From CAYUQT01 sp964596165 (GTDB lineage: Bacteria; Planctomycetota; Phycisphaerae; UBA1845; JAFGLZ01), in NCBI GenBank assembly GCA_964596165.1, contig CAZQTW010000010.1, positions 1 to 64,000 on the forward strand: 64,000 nt of DNA, read 5' to 3'. The position numbers were made by a program, and so were the translations under genes. The stretch's first letter is position 1. Each line of letters starts with the position of its first letter. Under the pieces are notes generated by a model that saw only the letters and a list, made by a program, of their open reading frames with translations, was not told where the DNA came from and did no database searches. Of this stretch, positions 51,895 to 59,437 are shown piece after piece.

Positions 51895-52632
51895 ATGGCC
51901 GAACTGGGCGTGAACATTGACCATGTGGCGACCGTACGGGAGGCACGCAAGACCGACGAACCGGACCCCGTGTGGGCCGCCGCCGAGGCGGAACTGGGCG
52001 GGGCCGACGGAATCACGTTTCATCTTCGCGAAGACCGCCGGCACATCCAGGACCGCGATGCCGAGGTCCTTCGAAAGACGGTGGGCGTCAAGCTCAACAT
52101 GGAGATGGCGATCGATCCGGGCATCGTGCGCATCGCCTGTCGGTTGAAGCCGGATCAGTGCACGCTGGTACCCGAACGTCGGCAAGAGATCACGACGGAG
52201 GGCGGCCTAAACGTGGTGAAATTCGCCCGACAGATCAGGCAAGCGGTTAAGCGGCTGCACGCCGCCGGGGCGATATGCAGCGCGTTTATCGAACCGGCGG
52301 ACGATCAGATCGAGGCGTCCGCGGAGTGCGGCTTCGACGCCGTCGAGTTGTGGACCGGCGGCTATGCCCACGCGAAAGGTCCGCGGGCGGCTCTCCGGGA
52401 ACTCGCACGGCTCGAACGAGGCATCGCCACAGGTCGGCGGTGCGGTCTGATCGTGCACGGCGGGCACGGCTTGACCTATCGGAACATAGCCCCGGTGGCC
52501 TCGATGGCCGGATTCGGCGAATTCAACATCGGGCATTCGATTATTTCCAGGTCGGTCTTCGTGGGGGTCCGCCAGGCCGTCCGCGAGATGAAAGACCTGC
52601 TGATTCTGCACGCCCCCAAGGAGCACGCATGA
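51895..52632 (+). CDS. pdxJ: Pyridoxine 5'-phosphate synthase
   Basis: 245 residues; GGGAGAG upstream of the ATG. Condenses 1-deoxy-xylulose-5-phosphate with aminoacetone-3-phosphate in the last step of DXP-dependent vitamin B6 synthesis. PdxJ signatures: LGVNIDHVATVREARKTDEP, ADGITFHLREDRRHIQDRD, KLNMEMA (active-site Glu), TLVPERRQEITTEGGLNV, AFIEPADDQIEASAECGFDA then VELWTGGYA, and the phosphate-binding GHGLTYRN and FNIGHSIISRSVFVG. Cytoplasmic TIM barrel, octameric in known cases. Its stop overlaps the dapA start (ATGA). Confidence 0.97.
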   Translation: MAELGVNIDHVATVREARKTDEPDPVWAAAEAELGGADGITFHLREDRRHIQDRDAEVLRKTVGVKLNMEMAIDPGIVRIACRLKPDQCTLVPERRQEITTEGGLNVVKFARQIRQAVKRLHAAGAICSAFIEPADDQIEASAECGFDAVELWTGGYAHAKGPRAALRELARLERGIATGRRCGLIVHGGHGLTYRNIAPVASMAGFGEFNIGHSIISRSVFVGVRQAVREMKDLLILHAPKEHA

Positions 52633-53504
52633 GATTCAAAGGGACCATGGTGGCGCTGGTCACCCCGTTCAAGGGTGGCCACGTCGACTGGGACACATTG
52701 GACCGGTTGGTGGACTTCCATCTGGAGGCCGGCACGGATGCCCTGGTGCCTTGCGGTACCACGGGCGAGTCGCCGACCCTGAGCCATGAGGAGCACGACG
52801 CCGTCATCGAGGCGGTGATCAAGCGGGCCGCGGGCAAAATCCCGGTGATTCCCGGCACGGGGAGCAACAGCACGATCGAGGCCCTCCGGCTGACGGCACA
52901 CGCCGCGCAAGCCGGCGCGGACGGCGCGCTCATGGTATCGCCCTATTACAACAAGCCGACACAGGAAGGACTTTACCGGCACTTCGCCCGGGTGGCGGAA
53001 GAGGTCGACATCCCGATCATTCTTTACAATATCCCGGGCCGGTGCGGTGTGGAGATTGCGCCCGGCACCATCGCAAGGCTTCGCAAGGCGTTTCCGAATA
53101 TTGTGGGCGTTAAGCACGCGACGGGTCGGATGGACGACGCCAGCGAGCTTTCGACGCTGTGCGACATCGACATTATCTCCGGAGATGATTCGATGACGCT
53201 GCCGCTGATGGCCATCGGCGGAGTGGGTGTCATCAGCGTTATCGCCAACATCATCCCGAGGGAAATGAAGGCCCTGACCGACGCCGCCTTGGCCGGCGAT
53301 TTCCAGAAGGCCATGGGGCTGCACCGCCAGCTTTTTGCGCTGGGCAAGGACATGCTCTCGCTCGAGGTGAACCCGATCCCCATCAAGACGGCCATGGCGA
53401 TGAAAGGAATGCTGCAAGAGGAGTTCCGACTTCCGCTGTGCCCGATGGGGCCCGCGAACCGCGAAAAGCTCGCCGCAAGCTTGAAGGCGGCAGGTATCTT
53501 ATGA
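52629..53504 (+). CDS. dapA: 4-hydroxy-tetrahydrodipicolinate synthase
   Basis: 291 residues. Condenses pyruvate with aspartate semialdehyde in lysine and diaminopimelate synthesis, also needed for peptidoglycan. DapA signatures: MVALVTPFKGGHVDWDTLDR, the pyruvate-binding CGTTGESPTLSHEEH, MVSPYYNKPTQEGLYRHF (active-site Tyr), IILYNIPGRCGVEIAPGTIA then VGVKHATGRMDD with the Schiff-base Lys, and GVISVIANIIP. Overlaps pdxJ upstream and a membrane-protein gene downstream by four bases each, so the three are one operon. Confidence 0.96.
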   Translation: MRFKGTMVALVTPFKGGHVDWDTLDRLVDFHLEAGTDALVPCGTTGESPTLSHEEHDAVIEAVIKRAAGKIPVIPGTGSNSTIEALRLTAHAAQAGADGALMVSPYYNKPTQEGLYRHFARVAEEVDIPIILYNIPGRCGVEIAPGTIARLRKAFPNIVGVKHATGRMDDASELSTLCDIDIISGDDSMTLPLMAIGGVGVISVIANIIPREMKALTDAALAGDFQKAMGLHRQLFALGKDMLSLEVNPIPIKTAMAMKGMLQEEFRLPLCPMGPANREKLAASLKAAGIL

Positions 53505-54532
53505 CCGCAACCACCGTCAATCCGAATGCCGAACCGAAGGTCCGGATGTCGGACCTGTTTCCTCAGATGCATTTCTGGGAGAAGTTGCGGGCCACGGCCA
53601 TCTGTGCGTTGCTGCTGATTCCGGTGCTGACCGTGGTCTGGTGGTTCGCCGGTCCGCGGGACCCGCTCGGTGCGGTCACGATTGTCTATCACGACCGACC
53701 ATGGTTGGCCCTTCCGGTCGTACTGATCTACGCGATCGTGGGTTCTTCGCTGGCCACCTTGCTCATGGGTGGGCGGTTGGTCGACTTCGGCGTCTTTGCC
53801 GTCGGCGTCGGGCTGGCGGGTCTGAGTTTGCGTGGCGGCGACCTTTCGACCTTGCTTCAATATGAGGCCGGCACCGCGAGCGCTCGGGGCGCGGTGCATG
53901 GAACCCTCGCTTTCGATGTCCTCTTGTGGACCCTCGTGATGGCCGCAGGCTATGCGGCGTGCGTAATCACGGAAGCCTGTGCCGGTTTCGACGGGCCTGG
54001 AAGAGGGAAGGCCGAAACGTCAGCGAAATCCTCGAAGGCGAGTCCGCCGGGTTTTCTCAGCCGGTGGCTGAAGGTGGCGGCGGCCCGCAATGGAACATCC
54101 CCCGAATGGCGGATTGAGCTTCGCCATGGACTGACGACGCTGGTGGTGACCGTCGTAATCGCCATCGTCACCATTCGGATGGCCGCCGGGCGTCTTGACG
54201 GTCCGGTGCATGCCGGTCAAGTCTGCTTCGCAATCGGGCTCGGCTTCTGGCTGGGAGCGATCGCGGCCAGCCAGTTCTGTCGTCCGGCGTTCAGTGCATG
54301 GTGTTGCCTGGCTGTACCGGTGGTTGCGCTTGTGGGGCATCTCGGCGTGTGGATGGGCCCCGAACTGCCCGCCCAGTTGGCCCGGTACAACGATATTGTT
54401 ACAATGGTCCCGAACGGCCTGGCCAGAGGATTGCCGGTCGCCTATCTGGCCGTTGGACCGGCAGCCGCCGTCTTGGGAACGTGGACAGGTCAACGCGTTC
54501 ATCGGGTACGAGAAGAATCGGCGGAATCATGA
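53501..54532 (+). CDS. Integral membrane protein of unknown function
   Basis: About 343 residues; the ATG overlaps the dapA stop (ATGA). About seven hydrophobic helices are visible (ATAICALLLIPVLTVVWWF; LALPVVLIYAIVGSSLATLL; LAFDVLLWTLVMAAGYAACV; LVVTVVIAIVTIRMAA; FAIGLGFWLGAIAASQFC; AWCCLAVPVVALVGHLGVW; PVAYLAVGPAAAVLGTWTG). The start (TVNPNAEPKVRMSDLFPQMH) and a central Gly/Lys-rich loop are polar. I do not recognise the family; a transport or assembly role cannot be stated. Co-translation with dapA suggests a conserved lineage-specific gene. Confidence 0.85.
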   Translation: MTATTVNPNAEPKVRMSDLFPQMHFWEKLRATAICALLLIPVLTVVWWFAGPRDPLGAVTIVYHDRPWLALPVVLIYAIVGSSLATLLMGGRLVDFGVFAVGVGLAGLSLRGGDLSTLLQYEAGTASARGAVHGTLAFDVLLWTLVMAAGYAACVITEACAGFDGPGRGKAETSAKSSKASPPGFLSRWLKVAAARNGTSPEWRIELRHGLTTLVVTVVIAIVTIRMAAGRLDGPVHAGQVCFAIGLGFWLGAIAASQFCRPAFSAWCCLAVPVVALVGHLGVWMGPELPAQLARYNDIVTMVPNGLARGLPVAYLAVGPAAAVLGTWTGQRVHRVREESAES

Positions 54533-54553
54533 TCCGCTGATTTCGAGCATATC

Positions 54554-54748
54554 ATGCCGCTCTTCTGGCGAAGACAGATTGACTGGCGTTTGGTCCGCGT
54601 GCGAATCGTCCGTGAGACCGGCGACTACATCACCGAATGCCTCCGCCATCCCGACTTGGCGGTTCACATCCCCTCCCTTCCGGCCGAAAAGGCCAACTGG
54701 TCCCGAGAGTTCGCGAGGGCCTTTTGGAGTCGAGTTCTCCCCAGCTAG
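54554..54748 (+). CDS. Small hypothetical protein
   Basis: 64 residues, 21 bases after the membrane-protein gene. No ribosome-binding site is evident. Codon third positions are strongly G/C-rich like the neighbours and the sequence reads as protein (RQIDWRLVRVRIVRETGDYI; EKANWSREFARAFWSRVL), but no family is recognised. It may be the last gene of the pdxJ-dapA operon or chance. Confidence 0.45.
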   Translation: MPLFWRRQIDWRLVRVRIVRETGDYITECLRHPDLAVHIPSLPAEKANWSREFARAFWSRVLPS

Positions 54749-55049
54749 GACCGGCGTAGCGACGCTTCCCGCGCGCTACGTTGAGATCGGTTCCGTTCCA
54801 GTGCGTCCGGACGCTTGCGGACAGTCCCGTCAGGTTTTCCGGCATTCCACCTGGGGGCAGCATCCTTCAACGGCGTCTCCCGTGCCGGTCTCGCGAGGCT
54901 GAAAGTGAACGTTTCTCCGTCCGGAAGGTTGTTGCACGGCTTGCGTGGAGTGTCTTTCACCCTAAAATGCTGAGCTGTCGCAGAGATGTCGCGTTTGGGT
55001 TCAGACAACCTCAGAGGGCAAGTCGCTTTCGGACGGCAGGATGGCGTCG
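54749..55049. other. Intergenic stretch, nothing recognised
   Basis: About 300 bases that probably carry the promoter of the lipoprotein/kinase/STAS/Mla operon. No RNA gene or protein-like frame was recognised. Confidence 0.4.
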
Positions 55050-55406
55050 ATGGATATCCAGAAGATTATCTTGCTCTGGCCTGCCGCAATGTTGTGCGGG
55101 TGCGTTGGCGGATATCAGCCTGATCTGACATCGCCGGACCCATCTGCCCGGATTCGCGCGATCCGACAGGTGGCCGAGAAGCCGACGCCCTCAAGCGTTC
55201 CCCTGCTGGTCAACAGACTGGAGGACGAGGACGAAGGGGTTCGCTTCTATGCCATCGGTGCACTGGTCCGGATGACGGGGACGGACATGGGCTACACGTA
55301 CTACGCACCCGAGGCGGAGCGACTTGAAGCGGTGAAGCGGTGGCGCCGATATGTTCGTGATCGATCGACGTCACCGGATATCCGACCGCAACCGACGTCC
55401 CGTTAG
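55050..55406 (+). CDS. Small HEAT-repeat-like lipoprotein
   Basis: About 118 residues. The ATG at 55050 has CAGGATGG upstream; an ATG nine bases earlier is possible but has no spaced site. Signal with possible lipobox (LLWPAAMLCGC), then a short linker and HEAT-like helices: DPSARIRAIRQVAEKPTPSS then VPLLVNRLEDEDEGVRFYAI (the typical 'D-x-x-x-x-V-R-x-x-A' turn). It ends with a basic stretch. Twenty bases later the RsbW-type kinase gene starts, so it may be the first gene of this operon, perhaps giving an envelope component. Confidence 0.7.
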   Translation: MDIQKIILLWPAAMLCGCVGGYQPDLTSPDPSARIRAIRQVAEKPTPSSVPLLVNRLEDEDEGVRFYAIGALVRMTGTDMGYTYYAPEAERLEAVKRWRRYVRDRSTSPDIRPQPTSR

Positions 55407-55426
55407 CCATGTCAGGTGGAGCCGGC

Positions 55427-55918
55427 ATGATGCGAGGTTCCGTTCAACCCGGTCGTCAGACGGTGGAGCTGGCGATTCCCAGCGATCCGAAGAGTCTTGT
55501 GGTCGTTCGCCGGGCGATGGAGAAGATGGCCGGTGAAGGCGGGTTCGACTCCTCGGAAGTGGACGGCATGGTGTTGGCCATCGACGAGGCGCTGACCAAC
55601 GTGATGAAGCACGGTTACGAAGGCCGCACGGACTGCACAATCCACGTTCGGCTGGATATGATCGTCTCCGCGGAGGGTCGCGCGGGTCTGCAAGTCATCG
55701 TGCGGGATTTCGGCAAGCAGGTGAATCCCGCCTTGATCCAGGGTCGCGATTTGAACGAAGTGCGTCCCGGCGGTTTGGGCGTTCACATTATCCGGTCCGT
55801 CATGGACCTGGTTGAATACAGTTGCCCGGTGGACGGAGGCATGCTGCTGAAAATGGTCAAGTATCTCCGAGTCCGAGGGATCGGTGAGGATGACGGCCCC
55901 GACAACAGGCGGAAGTGA
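55427..55918 (+). CDS. RsbW-type anti-sigma serine kinase / histidine-kinase-like ATPase
   Basis: About 163 residues (an ATG at 55409 would add six). GHKL ATPase of the HATPase_c_2/RsbW/SpoIIAB type: VELAIPSDPKSLVVVRRAME, VDGMVLAIDEALTNVMKHGY (N box, with Glu and Asn), LQVIVRDFGKQVNPALI (G1), PGGLGVHIIRSVMDLVEYSC (G2-like lid). Such enzymes bind a sigma factor or phosphorylate the Ser of a STAS partner. The STAS gene starts one base after its stop. No sigma factor gene is adjacent; the downstream genes encode a phospholipid ABC transporter, so its target may be transport rather than transcription. Confidence 0.88.
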   Translation: MMRGSVQPGRQTVELAIPSDPKSLVVVRRAMEKMAGEGGFDSSEVDGMVLAIDEALTNVMKHGYEGRTDCTIHVRLDMIVSAEGRAGLQVIVRDFGKQVNPALIQGRDLNEVRPGGLGVHIIRSVMDLVEYSCPVDGGMLLKMVKYLRVRGIGEDDGPDNRRK

Positions 55919-55919
55919 C

Positions 55920-56270
55920 ATGGCAAGGGCAAACGACCCGATCGTCAAAGACATCCAGGAGAGAAGCGAAGGTACGGTGATCGTACTGGCCGGCGAGATC
56001 GATTACAACCATTCGCACACCTTGCTGGAGTCCTTGAATGCCGTTGTCGAGCGCCGTCCGGCGAAGCTGGTGATCGACTTGGGCAACGTCCAACACATGG
56101 ACAGCAGCGGGCTGGGGACGTTGGTGAAAATCTTTCAGCAGGTGAACGCATACAAGGGGAAGATGGCCTTGGCGGCAATGAACAAGCGCGTGCGGAATGC
56201 GTTTGAGATCACGCGATTGGACCAGTTCTTCATTATTTGCTCGACGGTTGACGAGGCTCTGAAGGCATGA
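55920..56270 (+). CDS. STAS-domain anti-anti-sigma / MlaB-like protein
   Basis: About 116 residues; GGCGGAAG upstream of the ATG at 55920. STAS domain: GTVIVLAGEIDYNHSHTLLE, KLVIDLGNVQHMDSSGLGTL (the Ser in DSSGLG is the usual phosphorylation site), VKIFQQVNAYKGKMALAAMN, FEITRLDQFFIICSTVDEAL. In Mla-type systems a STAS protein (MlaB) sits beside the ATPase and stabilises it, but E. coli MlaB lacks a cognate kinase. This one overlaps the mlaE-like start (ATGA), and an RsbW-like kinase gene precedes it. It could be a phosphorylatable MlaB. Confidence 0.92.
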   Translation: MARANDPIVKDIQERSEGTVIVLAGEIDYNHSHTLLESLNAVVERRPAKLVIDLGNVQHMDSSGLGTLVKIFQQVNAYKGKMALAAMNKRVRNAFEITRLDQFFIICSTVDEALKA

Positions 56271-57133
56271 GTTCGACCCCCGAAACGACCGAACCGACGA
56301 TGGCGGGCCCGATCCGTCAGTGGATTGAGGGCATCGGCGAAGGCGTTATCAGGATGGGAAAGGGCGTTCGTCGGGGCATCTGTTTTTTCGGCGGCATGAC
56401 GTATCTGCTGACCGACGCGATGCGGTGGACGTTGAAGGGGCTCTTCGTTCCGAAGGTCAAGCTCGGCCGCACGGCGCTGGCGACCCAGATGATTCGCGTC
56501 GGGGTGCGGGCGATTCCGATCGTGTGCCTGGTCCAGGTTTTCATCGGGGTCATCCTGGCACTTCAGATGGCGCCGATTCTTGATCAGTACGGCCAGGTTG
56601 ACCTGGTCGCAACCATCGTGGGTGTGGCGGTTTTTCGTGAGCTGGGTCCGCTGATTTCGGCGATCGTCTTGAGCGGGTTCGCGGGGGCCTCCATCGCGGC
56701 CGAGATCGCCTCGATGGTTGAATCGGAGGAGATCAAGGCGTTGCGAGCGCATGCCCTAAACCCGATCCATTTCCTTGTCGTGCCCAGATACCTTGCGACC
56801 GTGCTGATGCTGACGGGCCTCGCCGTGATTGCCGACGTGATGGGGGTGGGCGGCGGCATGTTCACCAGCGTCGTCGTCCTGGGCGTGGATCCGACCGCTT
56901 ACCTTCAGCTCACCCAGGATTCGTTGACGAACAAGGACTTCCTGACCGGCCTGGTCAAAGCGGCCGTCTTCGGACTGCTGATTTCCATGCTCGCCTGCCA
57001 CGAAGGATTCAGTGTTCACGGTGGGGCCGAGGGCGTGGGTCGCGCGACAACACAGACCGTAGTCAAGAGCATTGTGGCGTTGATCGGCACGGACTGCATC
57101 TTCACGGCCGTGTTCTACCTATTCGAGATTTAG
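56267..57133 (+). CDS. mlaE: MlaE-family phospholipid ABC transporter permease
   Basis: 288 residues with five or six membrane helices. MlaE signatures: GVRAIPIVCLVQVFIGVILA, VFRELGPLISAIVLSGFAGA then SIAAEIASMVESEEIKALRA (family ELGP and EI-M-x-x-x-E motif), VPRYLATVLMLTGLAVIADV, FGLLISMLACHEGFSVHGGA. The inner-membrane partner of MlaF and MlaD in lipid traffic between membranes. Start overlaps the STAS gene by four bases. N-terminal ~60 residues are a polar lead rich in Gly and Arg. Confidence 0.93.
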   Translation: MSSTPETTEPTMAGPIRQWIEGIGEGVIRMGKGVRRGICFFGGMTYLLTDAMRWTLKGLFVPKVKLGRTALATQMIRVGVRAIPIVCLVQVFIGVILALQMAPILDQYGQVDLVATIVGVAVFRELGPLISAIVLSGFAGASIAAEIASMVESEEIKALRAHALNPIHFLVVPRYLATVLMLTGLAVIADVMGVGGGMFTSVVVLGVDPTAYLQLTQDSLTNKDFLTGLVKAAVFGLLISMLACHEGFSVHGGAEGVGRATTQTVVKSIVALIGTDCIFTAVFYLFEI

Positions 57134-57145
57134 GGGCTCTCGTCG

Positions 57146-58039
57146 ATGAACCCAACGACGGACCAGGCTGGCGGCAAACCGGACGTCGTGATCTCCATCC
57201 GGAATCTCGTCAAGCGTTTTGCCGGCTCCGACGGTCGAACGGTCACCGTTCTGAGCGGGGTTACGCTCGACATTTACCGCGGGGAGACCATCGTCATCAT
57301 GGGCGGCAGCGGATGCGGCAAGAGCACGCTCCTCAATTGCCTGATCGGCGAGCTCATGCCCGAGGAGGGTCAGATACTCTACCGGACCCGGAACATGGCC
57401 GTCGCGGCCGATATCGTTCACATGCAGGAACACGAGTTGAACGACGTCCGTAAGCGATTCGGCATTCTCTTTCAGAGCGGCGCGCTGTTCAATTCGATGA
57501 CGGTCGGTGAAAACGTCGCTTTGCCGCTTCAGGAACACAGCTATGTCGACCCCTCGGTGATCGATATCGTGGTGACGCTGAAGCTTCAGCAAGTTCGAAT
57601 GTTGGAGCACCGCGACAAGCTCCCCTCCCAGCTCTCGGGAGGCCAGAAGAAACGGGCGGGGTTGGCCCGAGCAACGGCGCTCGATCCGGAGATTCTCTTC
57701 TACGACGAGCCCAGCGCCGGACTCGATCCGGTGACTTCGGCCGCGATCGACGAACTGATCATCGATCTCTCCAAGAAACTGCATGTGACCAGTGTGGTTG
57801 TGACGCACGAGATGGATTCGGCCTTTCGTATTGCCGACCGCATGGTCATGCTCGACAAGGGGCGCGTGCTCAAGATCGGTCCTCGAAGCGAATTTGAGGC
57901 CCTGCGAAATGCGGATCCGGCGTCACTGACCCGCGACGACGACCGGCTCATGAACCAGTTCCTCAACGGTTTCAGCGAGGGTCCGTTAACCGACGAGGTT
58001 GGGATGAGCGAATTTGAGAAACTCATCGTTCAAGGGTAG
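57146..58039 (+). CDS. mlaF: MlaF-type ABC transporter ATP-binding protein
   Basis: 297 residues. Walker A GGSGCGKSTLLNCLIGELMP, Q-loop FGILFQSGALFNSMTVGENV, signature LSGGQKKRAGLARA, Walker B ILFYDEPSAGLDPVTSAAID and H-loop VVVTHEMDSAFRIADRMVML. It gives the energy for the MlaE permease. It lies 12 bases downstream of mlaE and seven upstream of the MCE gene. The C-terminal ~30 residues (NQFLNGFSEGPLTDEVGMSE) extend beyond the family core. Confidence 0.94.
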   Translation: MNPTTDQAGGKPDVVISIRNLVKRFAGSDGRTVTVLSGVTLDIYRGETIVIMGGSGCGKSTLLNCLIGELMPEEGQILYRTRNMAVAADIVHMQEHELNDVRKRFGILFQSGALFNSMTVGENVALPLQEHSYVDPSVIDIVVTLKLQQVRMLEHRDKLPSQLSGGQKKRAGLARATALDPEILFYDEPSAGLDPVTSAAIDELIIDLSKKLHVTSVVVTHEMDSAFRIADRMVMLDKGRVLKIGPRSEFEALRNADPASLTRDDDRLMNQFLNGFSEGPLTDEVGMSEFEKLIVQG

Positions 58040-58046
58040 GAACGTC

Positions 58047-59435
58047 ATGGCGAATCGCCGCAACAACTTCACGGTCGGCCTCACGGTAATCATCATCTTG
58101 GCCATCTTCATCGGCGTGCTTCTCTTCATCGGAGCGCGCGAACCGTGGGGCGAGGCGACCCGTCCCGTGACGGTTCGCTTTGCCCACACGCTTACACTGC
58201 CTCCGCTCAAAGAGGGCGGGCCGGTCCTGTTTGCCGGCCAGCCCGTCGGCAGCATCCGGTCGATGTGGCTCGACACGGGCGACTATCGAGCCCCCAAGAC
58301 CGGCACGACGTACAAGACGACGTTCCTCTACATCCGCTGTGACGTGCAGAAACGTGTCGCTCTCCATCAGGATTGCCGGATCATGCCGGACGGGCCGATT
58401 CTCGGCGGCGCGGGCATGCTGCGGATCGACGATCAGGGAACCAGCGACAAGTTGCTCGGTCCGAACCAGGTCGTCGAGGGTCTGGGAATGGGCGGCTTTG
58501 CGGCCGTTACCGACCAGCTCAGCGACATTGGGACGTCGCTCGCCCAGGAACTGGACCCCAAGAACCCCGGCAGCATCATGGCGATGATCAAGAGCCAGCT
58601 CAACGCCGGCAACACCGAAGGCATGGTGGCCAAGCTGGTCAAGTCCTTGGGAGATTTGAACGCCATCACGGCCGGCATCCGCGACCAGTTGGATCCGAAA
58701 CAAGAAAAGGTCCTGATGGGGAAGCTGCATCTGACGCTCGACAACATCAACGCCATCACCGGCGAATTGCGGAATCAGATGGACCCCAAGAGCCGCGCAA
58801 CAGCCATGGGCAAGCTCGATCTTGCCCTGGACTCGCTCAACGAGTCGTTGTCCTCCGTTAATGGGATGCTCAAAGAGAATCGCCCGACCATCCGAACCAC
58901 GCTCGACAATGTGAAGGCCACCAGCGAAACGATCAACACGGGCATTAGCAAGACGGTCGCCAAGGAACTGGATGCAACCAACCCAGAGAGTCTGATGGCG
59001 AAGATCCATTCGTCCGTCGCTGGTCTCGGTCAATCGCTGGCGGATCTGAATCGGATCACCGCCGCGGCCAACGAGGTGGTCGTCCTCAACAAGGACAACC
59101 TTAACAGTCTCCTGGCGAACTTCAGGGAAACCAGCGACCACCTGAAATCGGCCGCCAAGGATCTGAGGCGGAATCCGTGGCGACTGCTCTACCGGCCGAC
59201 GTTGGAGGAAACGCGGGAACTGAACATCTTCGACGCGGCCCGATCCTTCTCCGAAGCGGCCACCCGCCTCGACGCCGCCACGGGTAAGCTCAAGGCCTTG
59301 CTCGATGCGAAGAGCGGGCAGATCGATCCCGACGACCCTCAACTGAAGACGATTCGGACGGAGTTGCAGGGCACCTTCGACAGGTTCACCGAGGCCGAGG
59401 CGGCGCTGTGGAAGAGCTTGAACGTGCGACAGTAG
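58047..59435 (+). CDS. MlaD/MCE-domain protein with ~30-residue helical repeats
   Basis: About 462 residues; AGGGTAGG upstream of the ATG at 58047. N-terminal membrane helix (VGLTVIIILAIFIGVLLFIG), then one MCE domain (residues ~37-150: VTVRFAHTLTLPPLKEGGPV, RIMPDGPILGGAGMLRIDDQ). Residues ~165-345 contain repeats led by 'L-D-P-K-x-x-x-x-x-M-x-K-L' with period 30-ish: near 169, 215 (LDPKQEKVLMGKLHLTLDNI), 245 (MDPKSRATAMGKLDLALDSL) and 308 (LDATNPESLMAKI). The rest is helical. MlaD forms a hexamer carrying lipid; the repeats suggest a long helical barrel. It is the third Mla gene in the operon. Confidence 0.88.
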   Translation: MANRRNNFTVGLTVIIILAIFIGVLLFIGAREPWGEATRPVTVRFAHTLTLPPLKEGGPVLFAGQPVGSIRSMWLDTGDYRAPKTGTTYKTTFLYIRCDVQKRVALHQDCRIMPDGPILGGAGMLRIDDQGTSDKLLGPNQVVEGLGMGGFAAVTDQLSDIGTSLAQELDPKNPGSIMAMIKSQLNAGNTEGMVAKLVKSLGDLNAITAGIRDQLDPKQEKVLMGKLHLTLDNINAITGELRNQMDPKSRATAMGKLDLALDSLNESLSSVNGMLKENRPTIRTTLDNVKATSETINTGISKTVAKELDATNPESLMAKIHSSVAGLGQSLADLNRITAAANEVVVLNKDNLNSLLANFRETSDHLKSAAKDLRRNPWRLLYRPTLEETRELNIFDAARSFSEAATRLDAATGKLKALLDAKSGQIDPDDPQLKTIRTELQGTFDRFTEAEAALWKSLNVRQ

Positions 59436-59437
59436 AC

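Noticed and set aside
58023..59342. A 439-codon minus-strand frame
   Set aside because: Antisense to the MCE gene, without a ribosome-binding site; MCE motifs decide the strand.
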